Below, piece after piece: positions 23,900 through 33,539 of a DNA stretch of 64,000 nucleotides. Under the pieces are notes generated by a model. It was not told the origin of the DNA. It ran no database searches and worked only from the letters and a program-made list of their open reading frames with translations. The first letter of the stretch is position 1. Each line of letters starts with the position of its first letter. The position numbers and the translations under genes are program-made. The stretch lies in assembly GCA_934196075.1 (NCBI GenBank), contig CAKPVW010000001.1:42277-106276 (forward strand). Reading direction: 5' to 3'. Source of the stretch: an uncultured Anaerovibrio sp. (GTDB taxonomy: Bacteria > Bacillota > Negativicutes > Selenomonadales > Selenomonadaceae).

Positions 23900-26800
23900 T
23901 TACACTTTAATAACACTACCATCCCGCAGCATATAAAGATATTTTTCTGCTACCTGCTGCCCCAAAACAGATTCTACAGCTTGGCTATATAGCTCCAGCT
24001 GCAGAGTGTATAATTGACGCACATGATGAGCATTGGTATTCCTATCCGTTTTGTAATCTATTAGTACCAAATCACCATTATCTGCCTGAAACAGCACATC
24101 AATAACACCTTGGTTAAAAATTTCCGCCTCCTGCGTCCTAACCTCTGCAAAATACTTAGCAGCTGGAAGCATGCGGCAGAAAGGCATTTCTCGCCAAATT
24201 TGAGCAGCAGACAGCAGACGCTGCCCCAAAGCCGCGGTAAAAAATCCAGCCACCTGAGGAATATTTACCATATCCATTTGAGCCATAGTAATAATTTCTC
24301 GCTGAACCATATGCTGCAGCTGTTCCTGAATTCCAATCTCAGTCAAATTACCATCTAAATCCAAATGCTGCATAACACTGTGCATCAGAGTACCATATTC
24401 TGTGCTTCTAGCAGTTTTCTGAACTTCTTCCTGCTTACGCTGCAGAAAAAGAGGTCTGGGATAAGTATATTCCCTTTGCTGAGAAGATTGCACATCTGAA
24501 TTTTTCTCCTCTTTAATGATATTTCCTCCCGGCAGAAGTTCATAATCTGTTCCTCCCTGTTCCAGCTCCCTGGCAAAACGCCGTTTCAATTCAGATACGG
24601 ACAGCTTGGCCGGTACTTTTTCCGTACCCTGAAAATCATAATGCCAATCCAATACCCTGTTAATTCTTTCAGTCCAAATATCTTCAGCTGGCAACAGCTC
24701 ACCAGCTATTACCTTTTGAATAATCTCCCTGCTATTCTCTGCCTCCTTGCCTGGCTGACAAATATCCTCAGCCGGTACTAGATTCAGCTGCCATCGACTT
24801 TCCCGGCCCATAGCCCCTTGCATATAGCCCAGAGCCTGACCATATTGCTCTGGTGTCAGCCCCAGCAGCTGGGCGAATTCTTTACCGGCATCAGGATGCC
24901 TTGCTACAGCAGCAGCCACCCAATCCAAATAGGAATTAGCCTGACTAATACCATAGGCAGGCAAGGTCTGACGAGGCAGTTCATCCTGCCAATCCTTCCC
25001 CTGACATACATAATTACGATATTGACACCATTTATCTGCGGCAGTCTGCCCCTTGACTACTCTGCCTGTCATAATCAGCTTTTCTCTAGCTCTCGTCATG
25101 GCTACATATAACACTCGCAGCTCCTCAGCCTTGATATCCTTTTGAATACCAGCCTTGACTGCCAATCTGGCAAAAGATGGATAAGATACAGATTTTTCCA
25201 AATCTACATTGCGCAGACCCAAGCCAAACTTTTTGTGAACCAGCACATCTTCCTTCAAATCCCCCATATTAAATTGCTTGGCCATATCCGCCAAAACCAC
25301 AATAGGAAATTCCAAGCCCTTGGATTTATGAATGGTCATCACCCGTACTACATCCTCATTTTCTCCAAGGGTACGAGCCACAGACAGATCCGTATCCATA
25401 CTTTTTATTTTTTCCACAAAGCTCAAGAACCGGAACAAACCTCTATAATTGGTGTTTTCATATTCCCTGGCCCTATCTATCAGCATACGCAGATTGGCCT
25501 GACGCAAAATGCCCCCTGGCATACAGCCCACATAATCATAATAGCCTGTATCACGATAAATATTACAAAGCAGCTCTGGTACACCTAGGGAGCGGGCCTG
25601 CTGCCGCCACCCACTAAGCATGGCCAAAAATCCTGCGATTCTATCCTTGATAGCAGGAGATAACTCTGACTCAGGACAGCATGCCTGAATCAAAGCTTGA
25701 TACAGATTCTGCTCCTGAGCTCCTAACCGCACCTGAGCCAGATCCTCTGCTGAAAGCCCCACAATAGGGGAATAAAGTACCGCTGCCAAAGGAATATCCT
25801 GCATGGCATTATCAACAATAGACAATACGCTGGTAATAACCTGTATTTCAGTAGTTTGGAAATATCCTCCATCCACCGCTGCAAAAACAGGAATATTATT
25901 CAATTGGAGGGTTTCCTGTAGAATCTCCGCCTTGGCCGAGGCTGCCCGCAGCAAAATCACCATATCCCGCCAACGCACCGGCCTATAACCATGATTTTCT
26001 CCCTCTGCCAAGTTCTTGTCAAATACCAGTCTGCCAGAACTTTTCAGCTCTATTAGGCGATTAGCAATATACTGAGCCTCTATCTGAAAGCTTTTTAGCT
26101 CCTCCTGAGCATCCTGATTATCAGCCTCCTTTTCCTGGTCAGCAGCTTCCTTATGCTCCTGACCAGTTGTCTGACTCGCCAGTCCCTGCTCCATAATAAT
26201 GTCCAATTCCACAGCCTTCTCTACAGGAAATACCTCTCCCTGCTTCGGCCCAATTTCGTAGCCATATGGCTTGCCAGGATTCAGCATGGCCCGCTGATCA
26301 TAGTCAATTTCTGCCGGCTCCTTCTTCATCAATTGGGCAAAGACAAAATTTACTGCCCCAAGGATTTCCTGACGACTGCGAAAATTACGCCCCAAGGTAA
26401 TAAGCTGCTGGCTATTACCACCTTCATCGTATTTTTCATATTTGTCCATAAAAAGTCCTGGCTCAGAGGAACGAAAGCCATAAATGCTCTGCTTTACATC
26501 TCCTACAATAAAGAGATTGCCATTGTTTTCCCCAGCAATCAAAGCCACAATGCTATCCTGCACCTGATTAGTGTCCTGATATTCATCTACCATGATTTCT
26601 CGGTATTTGTTTCGCAGCTGCAGGGCGGCAGCTGACGGCATCATATGTTCTTGGGTAGAATCTGGCGTCATAAGCAATTGCAGAGCATAATGCTCCATAT
26701 CCCCATAATCAATAATATTCCGCTCTTTTTTAGCAGTTTTGTATGCCTGATTAAATTCCAGCACCAATTCTACCATAGCCCCTGCATCCTGATACAGTTT

Positions 26801-27874
26801 GTCCAAATCCGCCAGCATTACATTCTCTGGATCCAGTACATAATCCTTGCGCATCTGGTCTACAGCCTTTTTGACTATATCATTAGTCCTTGTGAGCTCA
26901 TCCCTCAAATCAGGATCTATATCCTTTCTAATACTAGGCATCCTGATAAATTGTGTTTCCGGAAAATCAAGCACACGAAAAGCTTCATAAATATCCTGCC
27001 AATTCTTCCCTAGGGCCTGTTGAATCCCCTTGAGAATGCTATTCATGCGATCCAAGCGCTCGTCATATTTTTCCCGCACCTTGGGAGCATCCAGCTGCTC
27101 CACCAGCAAGGCAAACTTATCTCTAGCTGCCAAAGCCTTTGCCAATAGCTGTTCTAGACCACGATGTATTATCTGCCACCACAGACCATAATCCTGCAAA
27201 TGCCTTTCCTCAGCCTCTTTACTCTGAGCAGGCCTATATGCCTCCGCCAGCTGTTTAAGCCAAAACTCAGGAAATGGTTGGTTCCTGGATTGCTCATGGA
27301 GTTTTAAAATAATCCCATAAAGCCCCTCATCGCCACGATCTGTACCATATTTTTCACCGAGATTCTCTAAAATATCGTCTCCTTGAGCATAACGGTTTTC
27401 AAATATTTCATCCAATACCTCTTGCTGCAATAGCATAAGTTCATTATCATTAGCCACTCTAAACCTTGGGTCCAGATCAATATCGGCAAAATTATTTTTG
27501 ATAATGCTTTGACAAAAAGAATCTATGGTGGAAATAGAGGCTCCTGCCAATAAAACTATCTGCCGCTGCAGCCTGCTAATCAATGCCTTATCTGGCTTGG
27601 CCCTATCCAACTCCTGAACAATAGCCTTCTGCAAACGCTGTCCTATACGATCGCTCATTTCAGCTGCCGCTGCTTTGGTAAAGGTTACCACCAGCAATTC
27701 ATCCACACTCCATGGTCTTTCCTGCCTAGAGGCACCTTCCTGCACAGGACGCAGCAAATGACTCACCACCCGCTCTACCAATACAGCAGTTTTGCCAGAG
27801 CCAGCTGCCGCAGACACCAATATATTTTTATTATCCAGGTCAATAGCCTGTTGTTGCTCCTTGGTCCAGCCCAT
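23900..27874 (-). CDS. addA: ATP-dependent helicase/nuclease subunit A
   Basis: 1324 residues. With AddB it forms the Firmicute equivalent of RecBCD, resecting double-strand breaks for recombination. The helicase part begins with the Walker A AAAGSGKTAVLVERV (residues 18-32) and DEYQDTNQVQDSI (Walker B/motif II) near residue 420; VMTIHKSKGLEFPIVVLADM (motif V region) is in the middle. The C-terminal RecB nuclease motif is DLVLIDYKTDRN. It starts at 27874 on the last base of the addB stop (TAATG), a one-base overlap, so it is translationally coupled to addB. Long (1.3k) but typical. Confidence 0.97.
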   Translation of the reverse strand: MGWTKEQQQAIDLDNKNILVSAAAGSGKTAVLVERVVSHLLRPVQEGASRQERPWSVDELLVVTFTKAAAAEMSDRIGQRLQKAIVQELDRAKPDKALISRLQRQIVLLAGASISTIDSFCQSIIKNNFADIDLDPRFRVANDNELMLLQQEVLDEIFENRYAQGDDILENLGEKYGTDRGDEGLYGIILKLHEQSRNQPFPEFWLKQLAEAYRPAQSKEAEERHLQDYGLWWQIIHRGLEQLLAKALAARDKFALLVEQLDAPKVREKYDERLDRMNSILKGIQQALGKNWQDIYEAFRVLDFPETQFIRMPSIRKDIDPDLRDELTRTNDIVKKAVDQMRKDYVLDPENVMLADLDKLYQDAGAMVELVLEFNQAYKTAKKERNIIDYGDMEHYALQLLMTPDSTQEHMMPSAAALQLRNKYREIMVDEYQDTNQVQDSIVALIAGENNGNLFIVGDVKQSIYGFRSSEPGLFMDKYEKYDEGGNSQQLITLGRNFRSRQEILGAVNFVFAQLMKKEPAEIDYDQRAMLNPGKPYGYEIGPKQGEVFPVEKAVELDIIMEQGLASQTTGQEHKEAADQEKEADNQDAQEELKSFQIEAQYIANRLIELKSSGRLVFDKNLAEGENHGYRPVRWRDMVILLRAASAKAEILQETLQLNNIPVFAAVDGGYFQTTEIQVITSVLSIVDNAMQDIPLAAVLYSPIVGLSAEDLAQVRLGAQEQNLYQALIQACCPESELSPAIKDRIAGFLAMLSGWRQQARSLGVPELLCNIYRDTGYYDYVGCMPGGILRQANLRMLIDRAREYENTNYRGLFRFLSFVEKIKSMDTDLSVARTLGENEDVVRVMTIHKSKGLEFPIVVLADMAKQFNMGDLKEDVLVHKKFGLGLRNVDLEKSVSYPSFARLAVKAGIQKDIKAEELRVLYVAMTRAREKLIMTGRVVKGQTAADKWCQYRNYVCQGKDWQDELPRQTLPAYGISQANSYLDWVAAAVARHPDAGKEFAQLLGLTPEQYGQALGYMQGAMGRESRWQLNLVPAEDICQPGKEAENSREIIQKVIAGELLPAEDIWTERINRVLDWHYDFQGTEKVPAKLSVSELKRRFARELEQGGTDYELLPGGNIIKEEKNSDVQSSQQREYTYPRPLFLQRKQEEVQKTARSTEYGTLMHSVMQHLDLDGNLTEIGIQEQLQHMVQREIITMAQMDMVNIPQVAGFFTAALGQRLLSAAQIWREMPFCRMLPAAKYFAEVRTQEAEIFNQGVIDVLFQADNGDLVLIDYKTDRNTNAHHVRQLYTLQLELYSQAVESVLGQQVAEKYLYMLRDGSVIKV

Positions 27875-30800
27875 TAATTCTCCTCCTTATCTACCTGATG
27901 ACCTCTAGCCTGTGACAGCTCCTCCTCAATATTAGCCATAAACTCCTTATCTCCCTGCTGTAACACCCGCCGGTAACCAAAACCCTCCAGCTGTATATCA
28001 AAGCCACAAATAGCCCGATAACTGCAATATTCACAGGTAATACGCTTCTCTCTATTTCTATAAGGCGTAGGAGCAATCCGCCCAGCCAATATATCCCTGC
28101 CGGTACGCTGTAAAAGTCCTTCCACATATTCCAAAAGCAGCTCCAGCTCCCTAGGCTGTCGCAAAAGAGCGGCATTAGCTTTCAAGCCTCCATCCTTTTT
28201 TAAACCCACCTGTATAAAATGACTGGAACTTCCAGGTTGAGATAAGGTACTATCTATCAGCTGTACCAATTCCGGATCTGCCACTACCCAGCCTGGCATA
28301 AGCAGTTTTTTCTCCAAGGCACTAATGATGTCCTTCTGGCTCTCACCATGACTGTTCAAAGCAACTCTAGGCCGTTTCAAAAAATAGTAAAGCATGCCCA
28401 CAGGCAAGGTGGGCTGCCCCTGCTGGGCACTGATAAATTGCTGAGTCACTAGAAGATAGGTCAAAAGCTGCAGCTTGACACCATAATATACATCCATAAT
28501 ATTAATAGCTGCGTTGCCGGTTTTGTAATCCACAACCATAAAATAGCGCCCGTCCTCTGTCATGTCAATTCGGTCAATTTGACCATTCAAAGATAGCCTA
28601 TCACTAGAAGACAGAGAATATACCATCGATAAGGCTCTTTGATTCTCATCCTTAGCCAAAGTGCCAAAGCCTTCCTCAAAATACTCTGGGTGCAGCTGGC
28701 TGACTGCATCAAAGGCACAAAGACGCTGCAAGGCAAAGGCCGCTGTATTTTCAATGCGCCGCAGCCTTGCCTCCAATTGTTTATGCTGAAAGATAATATT
28801 ATTGCCCAATTTAGGTGCTAGACGATGCAATATCTCATGGCACATCTGCCTCTGTTCCGACTCAGACACATCGCTCCAACGACGATTTTGCTTTTTCAGT
28901 TCCTCACCAAATTCCCGTAAAACTCCATGCAGCAAAGTACCCAGTTCAGGATTACTAAATTCGCTAATACGTCGTTCCTGTAATTTAAGACCATATTGCA
29001 CATAATACTGGAAAGGACAGCTATTGTATCGCTCCAATCTGGTCACACTGCCCCGCAGCCACCCTTTCGGTGCAAAAAGCTTCCGCGCCAAATCACCAGG
29101 CAGAGAATCATCTCCCCGCTGGCTGGACAAGCCCTGCTGCAGCATGGTCAGACATCCAGCCAAATCCTGTCTATCACCAATATTTTCACTGGATTCTTCA
29201 GTCAAATATTTGCCGCTATGCTGTAACAGCCAATTATAAACACCATGCCACTTTGGCTCCATAGTGCCAATATCCCTACACCGGCCCAGAGCCTTGCCCA
29301 GCCCAGATACAACCTGATGTCCCTCTGCCACAAAGCCATCGCTTTGCAGAATCTGCCATAGCTTTATCTCTGGCAGCAAGCGCCTTAGCCACCGAATAAG
29401 AGGCGCTGGCTCCCGGCCATTGCCCTCATCATCAGAAAGAGCATAAGAAACCCACAAATAGTCTCTTGCCTCATTGAACCCCTTATATAACAGCCAAGCC
29501 TCATTGAAGCTATTTTCCTGTCCAATAACAGAAAGATGATTGTTCTCTGGCTGAAGCTGATTGATATGAATTCTATCTCCATCAGAAAGAATTACATTCT
29601 CGCTGGAACGCCGTGGCATCGTGCCTGCATTGGCTCCTGGTATCAAAATAGCCTTCAGATTTTCCATGCTGTTTTGATCAAAAGACCCTATGCTAACATA
29701 ATCCAAACCAGGAGGTATCAGGCTAATCGTCATATTGTCCAAGCCTTCCTCCAAAACATTGGCAAATTCCACCAATCTATCCTGTGGTGAAAATTCACCC
29801 AACTCTACAATCTGATCCAATAATTCCATAACGGCGGCCCAAAGCTGCTGATGCTCTTTAGCTCCTGCCAAATTCCCATTTTGCTCTGCCTCAACTGACA
29901 TACGCTCCAGCTGTGCCGGCACCTGCAGCTCTAACAAAAAATTATAGACTGCCTCTGCCATATCGGCCAAAGTCTTTGCCTCTGACAAATGCTTTTGCAG
30001 ACCTTCCAGCGGCTTCACAATAGCCAATCGACGCCGATTCGCACTTTCGGCCCGATCTATCTCACTATCAGCAATATCATCCGTTTCCAAACTATAACGA
30101 CGTACATATTGCCATGGCTCTGGCTGAGTCCATTTTTTTCGGCCCCGAATCCCAAATTCCAGCACATAATTTTCCAGCTCATCCAATTCATCAGGCAGCA
30201 AGCCGCAGGCTTCCTTGAAAAAACCTGTTTTTAGACAACGAAAGACATTTTCATAGCTCCATCCCTGACGGCTGGTGCATATGGCCAAGGCTGAACGAAT
30301 CAACTCCGCCATAGGATGTCTAATGCTCTGCCTTTTAGCCGCATTAAAGAAAGGAATACCGTATTCCTGCAAAACCAACTCGGTTAAAAAGCCATACGCA
30401 TCTTCATCACGAATCAGAATACCTATATCGCTCCACCTATATCCTTTTTCCCGCACCAAACGTACAAGCTCTGCCGCCATAGCCTCCAATTCCAGTCTTG
30501 GCGCAGCAGCCTCCACGATTTTTATATTCTCAGCCTTGCCCGTATAAGCTGGATTGCCTTTCTGCCAAGGTTGGAGCTGATGGTTCATCCACTGAGACTC
30601 TACAGCCCTCAATGCCGGATTGCAAAATCTACTGCCCTCCTGTAGAAAATGCTCCTCCACCTCCATATTCTTATTTGCCGCCAGCTCCAGCAGATAATTT
30701 CTCGTCTGACAGCTGCGATAAAATACATCCTCTCTAGGCATATAATTAAAGGGATATCCTACCTTTAAATTATCTGTGGCCATGGTCAAATTTACATGAA

Positions 30801-31497
30801 CATAGCTGCACAAATCAAATAATTGCTGCAAAATCTGTTTTTCCAAAGGATTAAAAAACAAAAAACCGTCCAGCCAAAGCTCCGCCCCTCTAACCAGCCT
30901 TGATTCTGGCAGCTTCTCCACCAATTTGTTCATAATATCCTTGCCATCATTGTAGCAGCCTGCCATAGCCTCATTGAAATCACCATAAATAGCAGCCATA
31001 TCTAGAAGCTTGCCCTGCAAACGACTATTGTCCTCCCCAATGTGCTCTGAAAGCTGCAGCAAATTTTCAGGGGAAATACAGTAGCTTTTCATTTCATTGA
31101 TAATATCTGATAACTCCCCTACAAACCCCCGCTGCCTAGCGGCCTTGGCAAAGGCATGTAACCCCTGAGCATCCTTGTCCGCCAATCGTTTGTCCAGCAG
31201 CTTTTTTAACAGCAAATGCCGTCCCAACTCTGTCAATCCTGGCTCCAAGGCACCTCCAGTTTCCTGCAGTACCTGATAAGCAAAACGGCGAAATCCATAG
31301 ATATAGCATCTGCTAAACCCCCGGCCCTCCTTGCCCAGCAGTGACGCCAACTGTCTTTCCACTCTATAGGTCATATGCTCCGGCAGAAGCAAAATAATAT
31401 TCCTGCCAGCTGGCTCAGCCAATAGCTTTTCTCGAATCCACTCTAGGCATAGGGCAGTTTTGCCGCTGCCAGTCCGGCCTGTAAAAATCTCTAGCAT
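27874..31497 (-). CDS. addB: ATP-dependent nuclease subunit B
   Basis: 1207 residues. AddB is the second nuclease/helicase-like subunit of AddAB. Walker A GRTGSGKTALCLEW is at residues 7-20. The nuclease motif FMVVDYKTG lies near residue 990. The iron-sulfur cluster cysteines are at RYNSCPFQYYVQYG (first) and CEYCSYRAICGFD (last three, near residues 1150-1160), consistent with a 4Fe-4S staple that stabilises the nuclease domain. GGAGGAG precedes the start. It follows an attenuator-like terminator after the PaaK-like gene and leads directly into addA. Confidence 0.96.
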   Translation of the reverse strand: MLEIFTGRTGSGKTALCLEWIREKLLAEPAGRNIILLLPEHMTYRVERQLASLLGKEGRGFSRCYIYGFRRFAYQVLQETGGALEPGLTELGRHLLLKKLLDKRLADKDAQGLHAFAKAARQRGFVGELSDIINEMKSYCISPENLLQLSEHIGEDNSRLQGKLLDMAAIYGDFNEAMAGCYNDGKDIMNKLVEKLPESRLVRGAELWLDGFLFFNPLEKQILQQLFDLCSYVHVNLTMATDNLKVGYPFNYMPREDVFYRSCQTRNYLLELAANKNMEVEEHFLQEGSRFCNPALRAVESQWMNHQLQPWQKGNPAYTGKAENIKIVEAAAPRLELEAMAAELVRLVREKGYRWSDIGILIRDEDAYGFLTELVLQEYGIPFFNAAKRQSIRHPMAELIRSALAICTSRQGWSYENVFRCLKTGFFKEACGLLPDELDELENYVLEFGIRGRKKWTQPEPWQYVRRYSLETDDIADSEIDRAESANRRRLAIVKPLEGLQKHLSEAKTLADMAEAVYNFLLELQVPAQLERMSVEAEQNGNLAGAKEHQQLWAAVMELLDQIVELGEFSPQDRLVEFANVLEEGLDNMTISLIPPGLDYVSIGSFDQNSMENLKAILIPGANAGTMPRRSSENVILSDGDRIHINQLQPENNHLSVIGQENSFNEAWLLYKGFNEARDYLWVSYALSDDEGNGREPAPLIRWLRRLLPEIKLWQILQSDGFVAEGHQVVSGLGKALGRCRDIGTMEPKWHGVYNWLLQHSGKYLTEESSENIGDRQDLAGCLTMLQQGLSSQRGDDSLPGDLARKLFAPKGWLRGSVTRLERYNSCPFQYYVQYGLKLQERRISEFSNPELGTLLHGVLREFGEELKKQNRRWSDVSESEQRQMCHEILHRLAPKLGNNIIFQHKQLEARLRRIENTAAFALQRLCAFDAVSQLHPEYFEEGFGTLAKDENQRALSMVYSLSSSDRLSLNGQIDRIDMTEDGRYFMVVDYKTGNAAINIMDVYYGVKLQLLTYLLVTQQFISAQQGQPTLPVGMLYYFLKRPRVALNSHGESQKDIISALEKKLLMPGWVVADPELVQLIDSTLSQPGSSSHFIQVGLKKDGGLKANAALLRQPRELELLLEYVEGLLQRTGRDILAGRIAPTPYRNREKRITCEYCSYRAICGFDIQLEGFGYRRVLQQGDKEFMANIEEELSQARGHQVDKEEN

Positions 31498-31555
31498 ATT
31501 TGCTCCTCCATATCAATTCCATGCACAAATCTTATTCTTTAGCTTTATCCCAAGA

Positions 31556-31591
31556 AAGGTGACAAAAAAGGCTGTCACCTTCGTAACAGCC
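31556..31591 (-). terminator. Terminator with an alternative hairpin before addB
   Basis: GGCTGT (31570-31575) and ACAGCC (31586-31591) form the terminator stem, followed on the minus strand by six T. An overlapping stem AAGGTGACA/TGTCACCTT (31556-31564 with 31573-31581) uses part of the same bases, so the two are mutually exclusive. It ends the paaK-like transcript and may allow controlled read-through into addB. Confidence 0.65.
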
Positions 31592-31605
31592 CTTGTATGA
31601 CAATT

Positions 31606-32607
31606 TTATTTTGTTGGCATTGCCTGCCACACCACACCTGCATATTCCGTAGGATTAGTCAAACGCATCAGAGTACGACCACATGGACATGGCCCATCCA
31701 AGCGCATAACCACCTGACCAGTACGATAGCGGAAAATAGGCATAGCCTCTGCTGCCAATGGTGTCAAAACCAGCTCTCCGGCCTTGTGTGCCTCAGTAAT
31801 AATCCTATCCGTGCCATATTCCACGATTTCAGGATAAAAATAATCCTCCTGAATGTGGAAACCTTCTCCCTCCTGACAAGGGAACATAATACCCCCACAG
31901 CCAAGAGCTGGAGAATTGTAAACCATGGCAGTCTCTGCATTCAAGCGTTGCTCGATGTAGAAATGATTTGGATTCTGCAATGCCTCCTCCATACAGAGAA
32001 TTTTAGGCAGAAACAAATCATCCGCAGCAATATCGCTGGCCTGCAGCATCACCACCAGCTGCATAACCTGCTTAAAGTCACTAATCAACACATCCACATG
32101 ACAGGTAGTCATCAGCTCCCGTATGTTTTCAGGATTATTGCCCAGCAACACCACTGTAACACCCATATTTTCCAAAGCATACTGAACATCCATCAAACGG
32201 CTGTCGGAGGCTTCCCCTAGCAAACCTACCACTGCGGCACTATTCAAGCCCTGAGCCACCAGAACTCTGGTCATCATCTCTATCTGATAAGCCAAATCTC
32301 CATTGGTATACATCTTGATAAAATTATTATTATAACCCAGACGAGAAATCCGCAAAACCGCACTAATAGGCAAAGTCAACAGATTGTAAATAGATACATT
32401 CTGCAATTCATCCAGAGTTGTAAAAGGCAGCTTGGCAATATCCTCCAAGGAGGTAATATCCTTGCTGCCAATACCGGCATCCGTAAACTTTCTGTAATAG
32501 TGAGCACTTTTTTCCATAGCCCACTGGATTCGCTTTTGCAGCTTTTTCAACTGCAGGGCAGACATCTCCTCCCTGCCCATTTTTTCTATAGCTGGATTAG
32601 CTATCAC
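31606..32607 (-). CDS. PaaK-like protein lacking the adenylation P-loop and C-terminal domain
   Basis: 333 residues, against about 430 for phenylacetate-CoA ligase. The N-terminal domain is clearly PaaK-like (LQKRIQWAMEKSAHYYRKF, SLEDIAKLPFTT). But where PaaK has SSGTTGKP the sequence reads RLGYNNNFIK, the YGLSE catalytic glutamate motif is replaced by YNSPA, and RTGD reads RTGQ. The C-terminal AMP-binding subdomain (about 100 residues) is missing. It is therefore unlikely to activate acids with ATP and may be a pseudoenzyme with a structural or sensory role. GGGAG precedes a GTG start. cheR lies 18 bp upstream on the same strand, so it is co-transcribed with a chemotaxis gene. Frameshift is not indicated; the open frame is uniform. 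Confidence 0.8.
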   Translation of the reverse strand: MIANPAIEKMGREEMSALQLKKLQKRIQWAMEKSAHYYRKFTDAGIGSKDITSLEDIAKLPFTTLDELQNVSIYNLLTLPISAVLRISRLGYNNNFIKMYTNGDLAYQIEMMTRVLVAQGLNSAAVVGLLGEASDSRLMDVQYALENMGVTVVLLGNNPENIRELMTTCHVDVLISDFKQVMQLVVMLQASDIAADDLFLPKILCMEEALQNPNHFYIEQRLNAETAMVYNSPALGCGGIMFPCQEGEGFHIQEDYFYPEIVEYGTDRIITEAHKAGELVLTPLAAEAMPIFRYRTGQVVMRLDGPCPCGRTLMRLTNPTEYAGVVWQAMPTK

Positions 32608-32625
32608 TCAATCATCTCCCATAAC

Positions 32626-33405
32626 TTAGAAAGGCTTCTGATAAAAGAACGGCTGATAACTGGTATAGCCAAGCTTGCGGAAATTGAGAATAGCCTCTGT
32701 TGCACCAACAAACAAAATGCCTCCTGGCTTCAGAGCCTTGAAGAAATTAGCATAAAGCTGATCCTTGGCCTCCTCGGTAAAGTAAATTACCACATTGCGG
32801 CATAGAATCAGATCAAAACCTGTTTCAAAAGGATCTTTGAGCAGATTATGGCGTTTAAATTCTATCTTCTGCTTAATCGCTGGACTTACAGCATATTTGT
32901 CTCCCTGCTTGGTAAAGTATTTAGCCTTTCTAGCCTCACTCATAGCCTTCAGCTCATTTTCGTTATATACGCCAGCTTTGGCTTTGGCAAGAATTTCTAT
33001 ATCCAAATCTGTAGCCAAAATCCTATGACGAGTATTTGGCGTCATATCATTGAGAATCATAGCCAGAGAATATGGCTCTGCTCCGATGGAACAGCCAGCA
33101 CTCCAAATATTCAACCGGGAGGAGTGCTTCATCAGCTCTGGGATGACATCTGTCTCCAACTTAGCGAACTTATCCGGCGTACGGAAGAACTCCGATACGT
33201 TAATGGTCAGATACTCAATAAAGGCTGCAAAATCATCTTTATCCTGAACTACCTTATCAAAATAATCACTATATTTATCATAGCCATTACGACGGGCTAG
33301 ATTCATAATACGGCGCTGCATCTGAGGTGCCTTGTACAAATCCAAATCAATCTCAGTCTTGCGCTTCAACTTGGCTTTAAACTCTTCCCAGTCTCTCTCA
33401 TCCAT
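32626..33405 (-). CDS. cheR: CheR-type chemoreceptor glutamate methyltransferase
   Basis: 259 residues. CheR methylates chemoreceptor glutamates using SAM. N-terminal helical domain with DKDDFAAFIEYLTINVSEFFR near residues 51-71, then the SAM-binding INIWSAGCSIGAEPYSLAM (about 98-115), DLDIEILAKAKAGVY, and the CheR mark ILCRNVVIYF near 200. No cheA, cheB or receptor gene is adjacent, so this is an orphan, co-transcribed with the PaaK-like gene. CGGAGG precedes the start. A 16-bp perfect palindrome lies about 95 bp upstream. Confidence 0.93.
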   Translation of the reverse strand: MDERDWEEFKAKLKRKTEIDLDLYKAPQMQRRIMNLARRNGYDKYSDYFDKVVQDKDDFAAFIEYLTINVSEFFRTPDKFAKLETDVIPELMKHSSRLNIWSAGCSIGAEPYSLAMILNDMTPNTRHRILATDLDIEILAKAKAGVYNENELKAMSEARKAKYFTKQGDKYAVSPAIKQKIEFKRHNLLKDPFETGFDLILCRNVVIYFTEEAKDQLYANFFKALKPGGILFVGATEAILNFRKLGYTSYQPFFYQKPF

Positions 33406-33498
33406 AATATTTTTCCTCCGACTTATAACAATTACTCTAGTTTCTTATTCTACACAAATTATCAAAACCCTTTTTTATGGGTAAACTTTTTCTTTTTA

Positions 33499-33514
33499 TA
33501 GGATAATTATCCTA
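33499..33514. promoter_or_regulatory. 16-bp perfect palindrome upstream of cheR
   Basis: TAGGATAATTATCCTA is self-complementary across all 16 bases. It lies in the 134-bp gap between the radical SAM gene stop and cheR and is a candidate regulator site. A weak minus-strand -10 (TAGAAT) occurs between it and cheR. Confidence 0.35.
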
Positions 33515-33539
33515 GTCTCGTTATAACCCCTACACCTCG

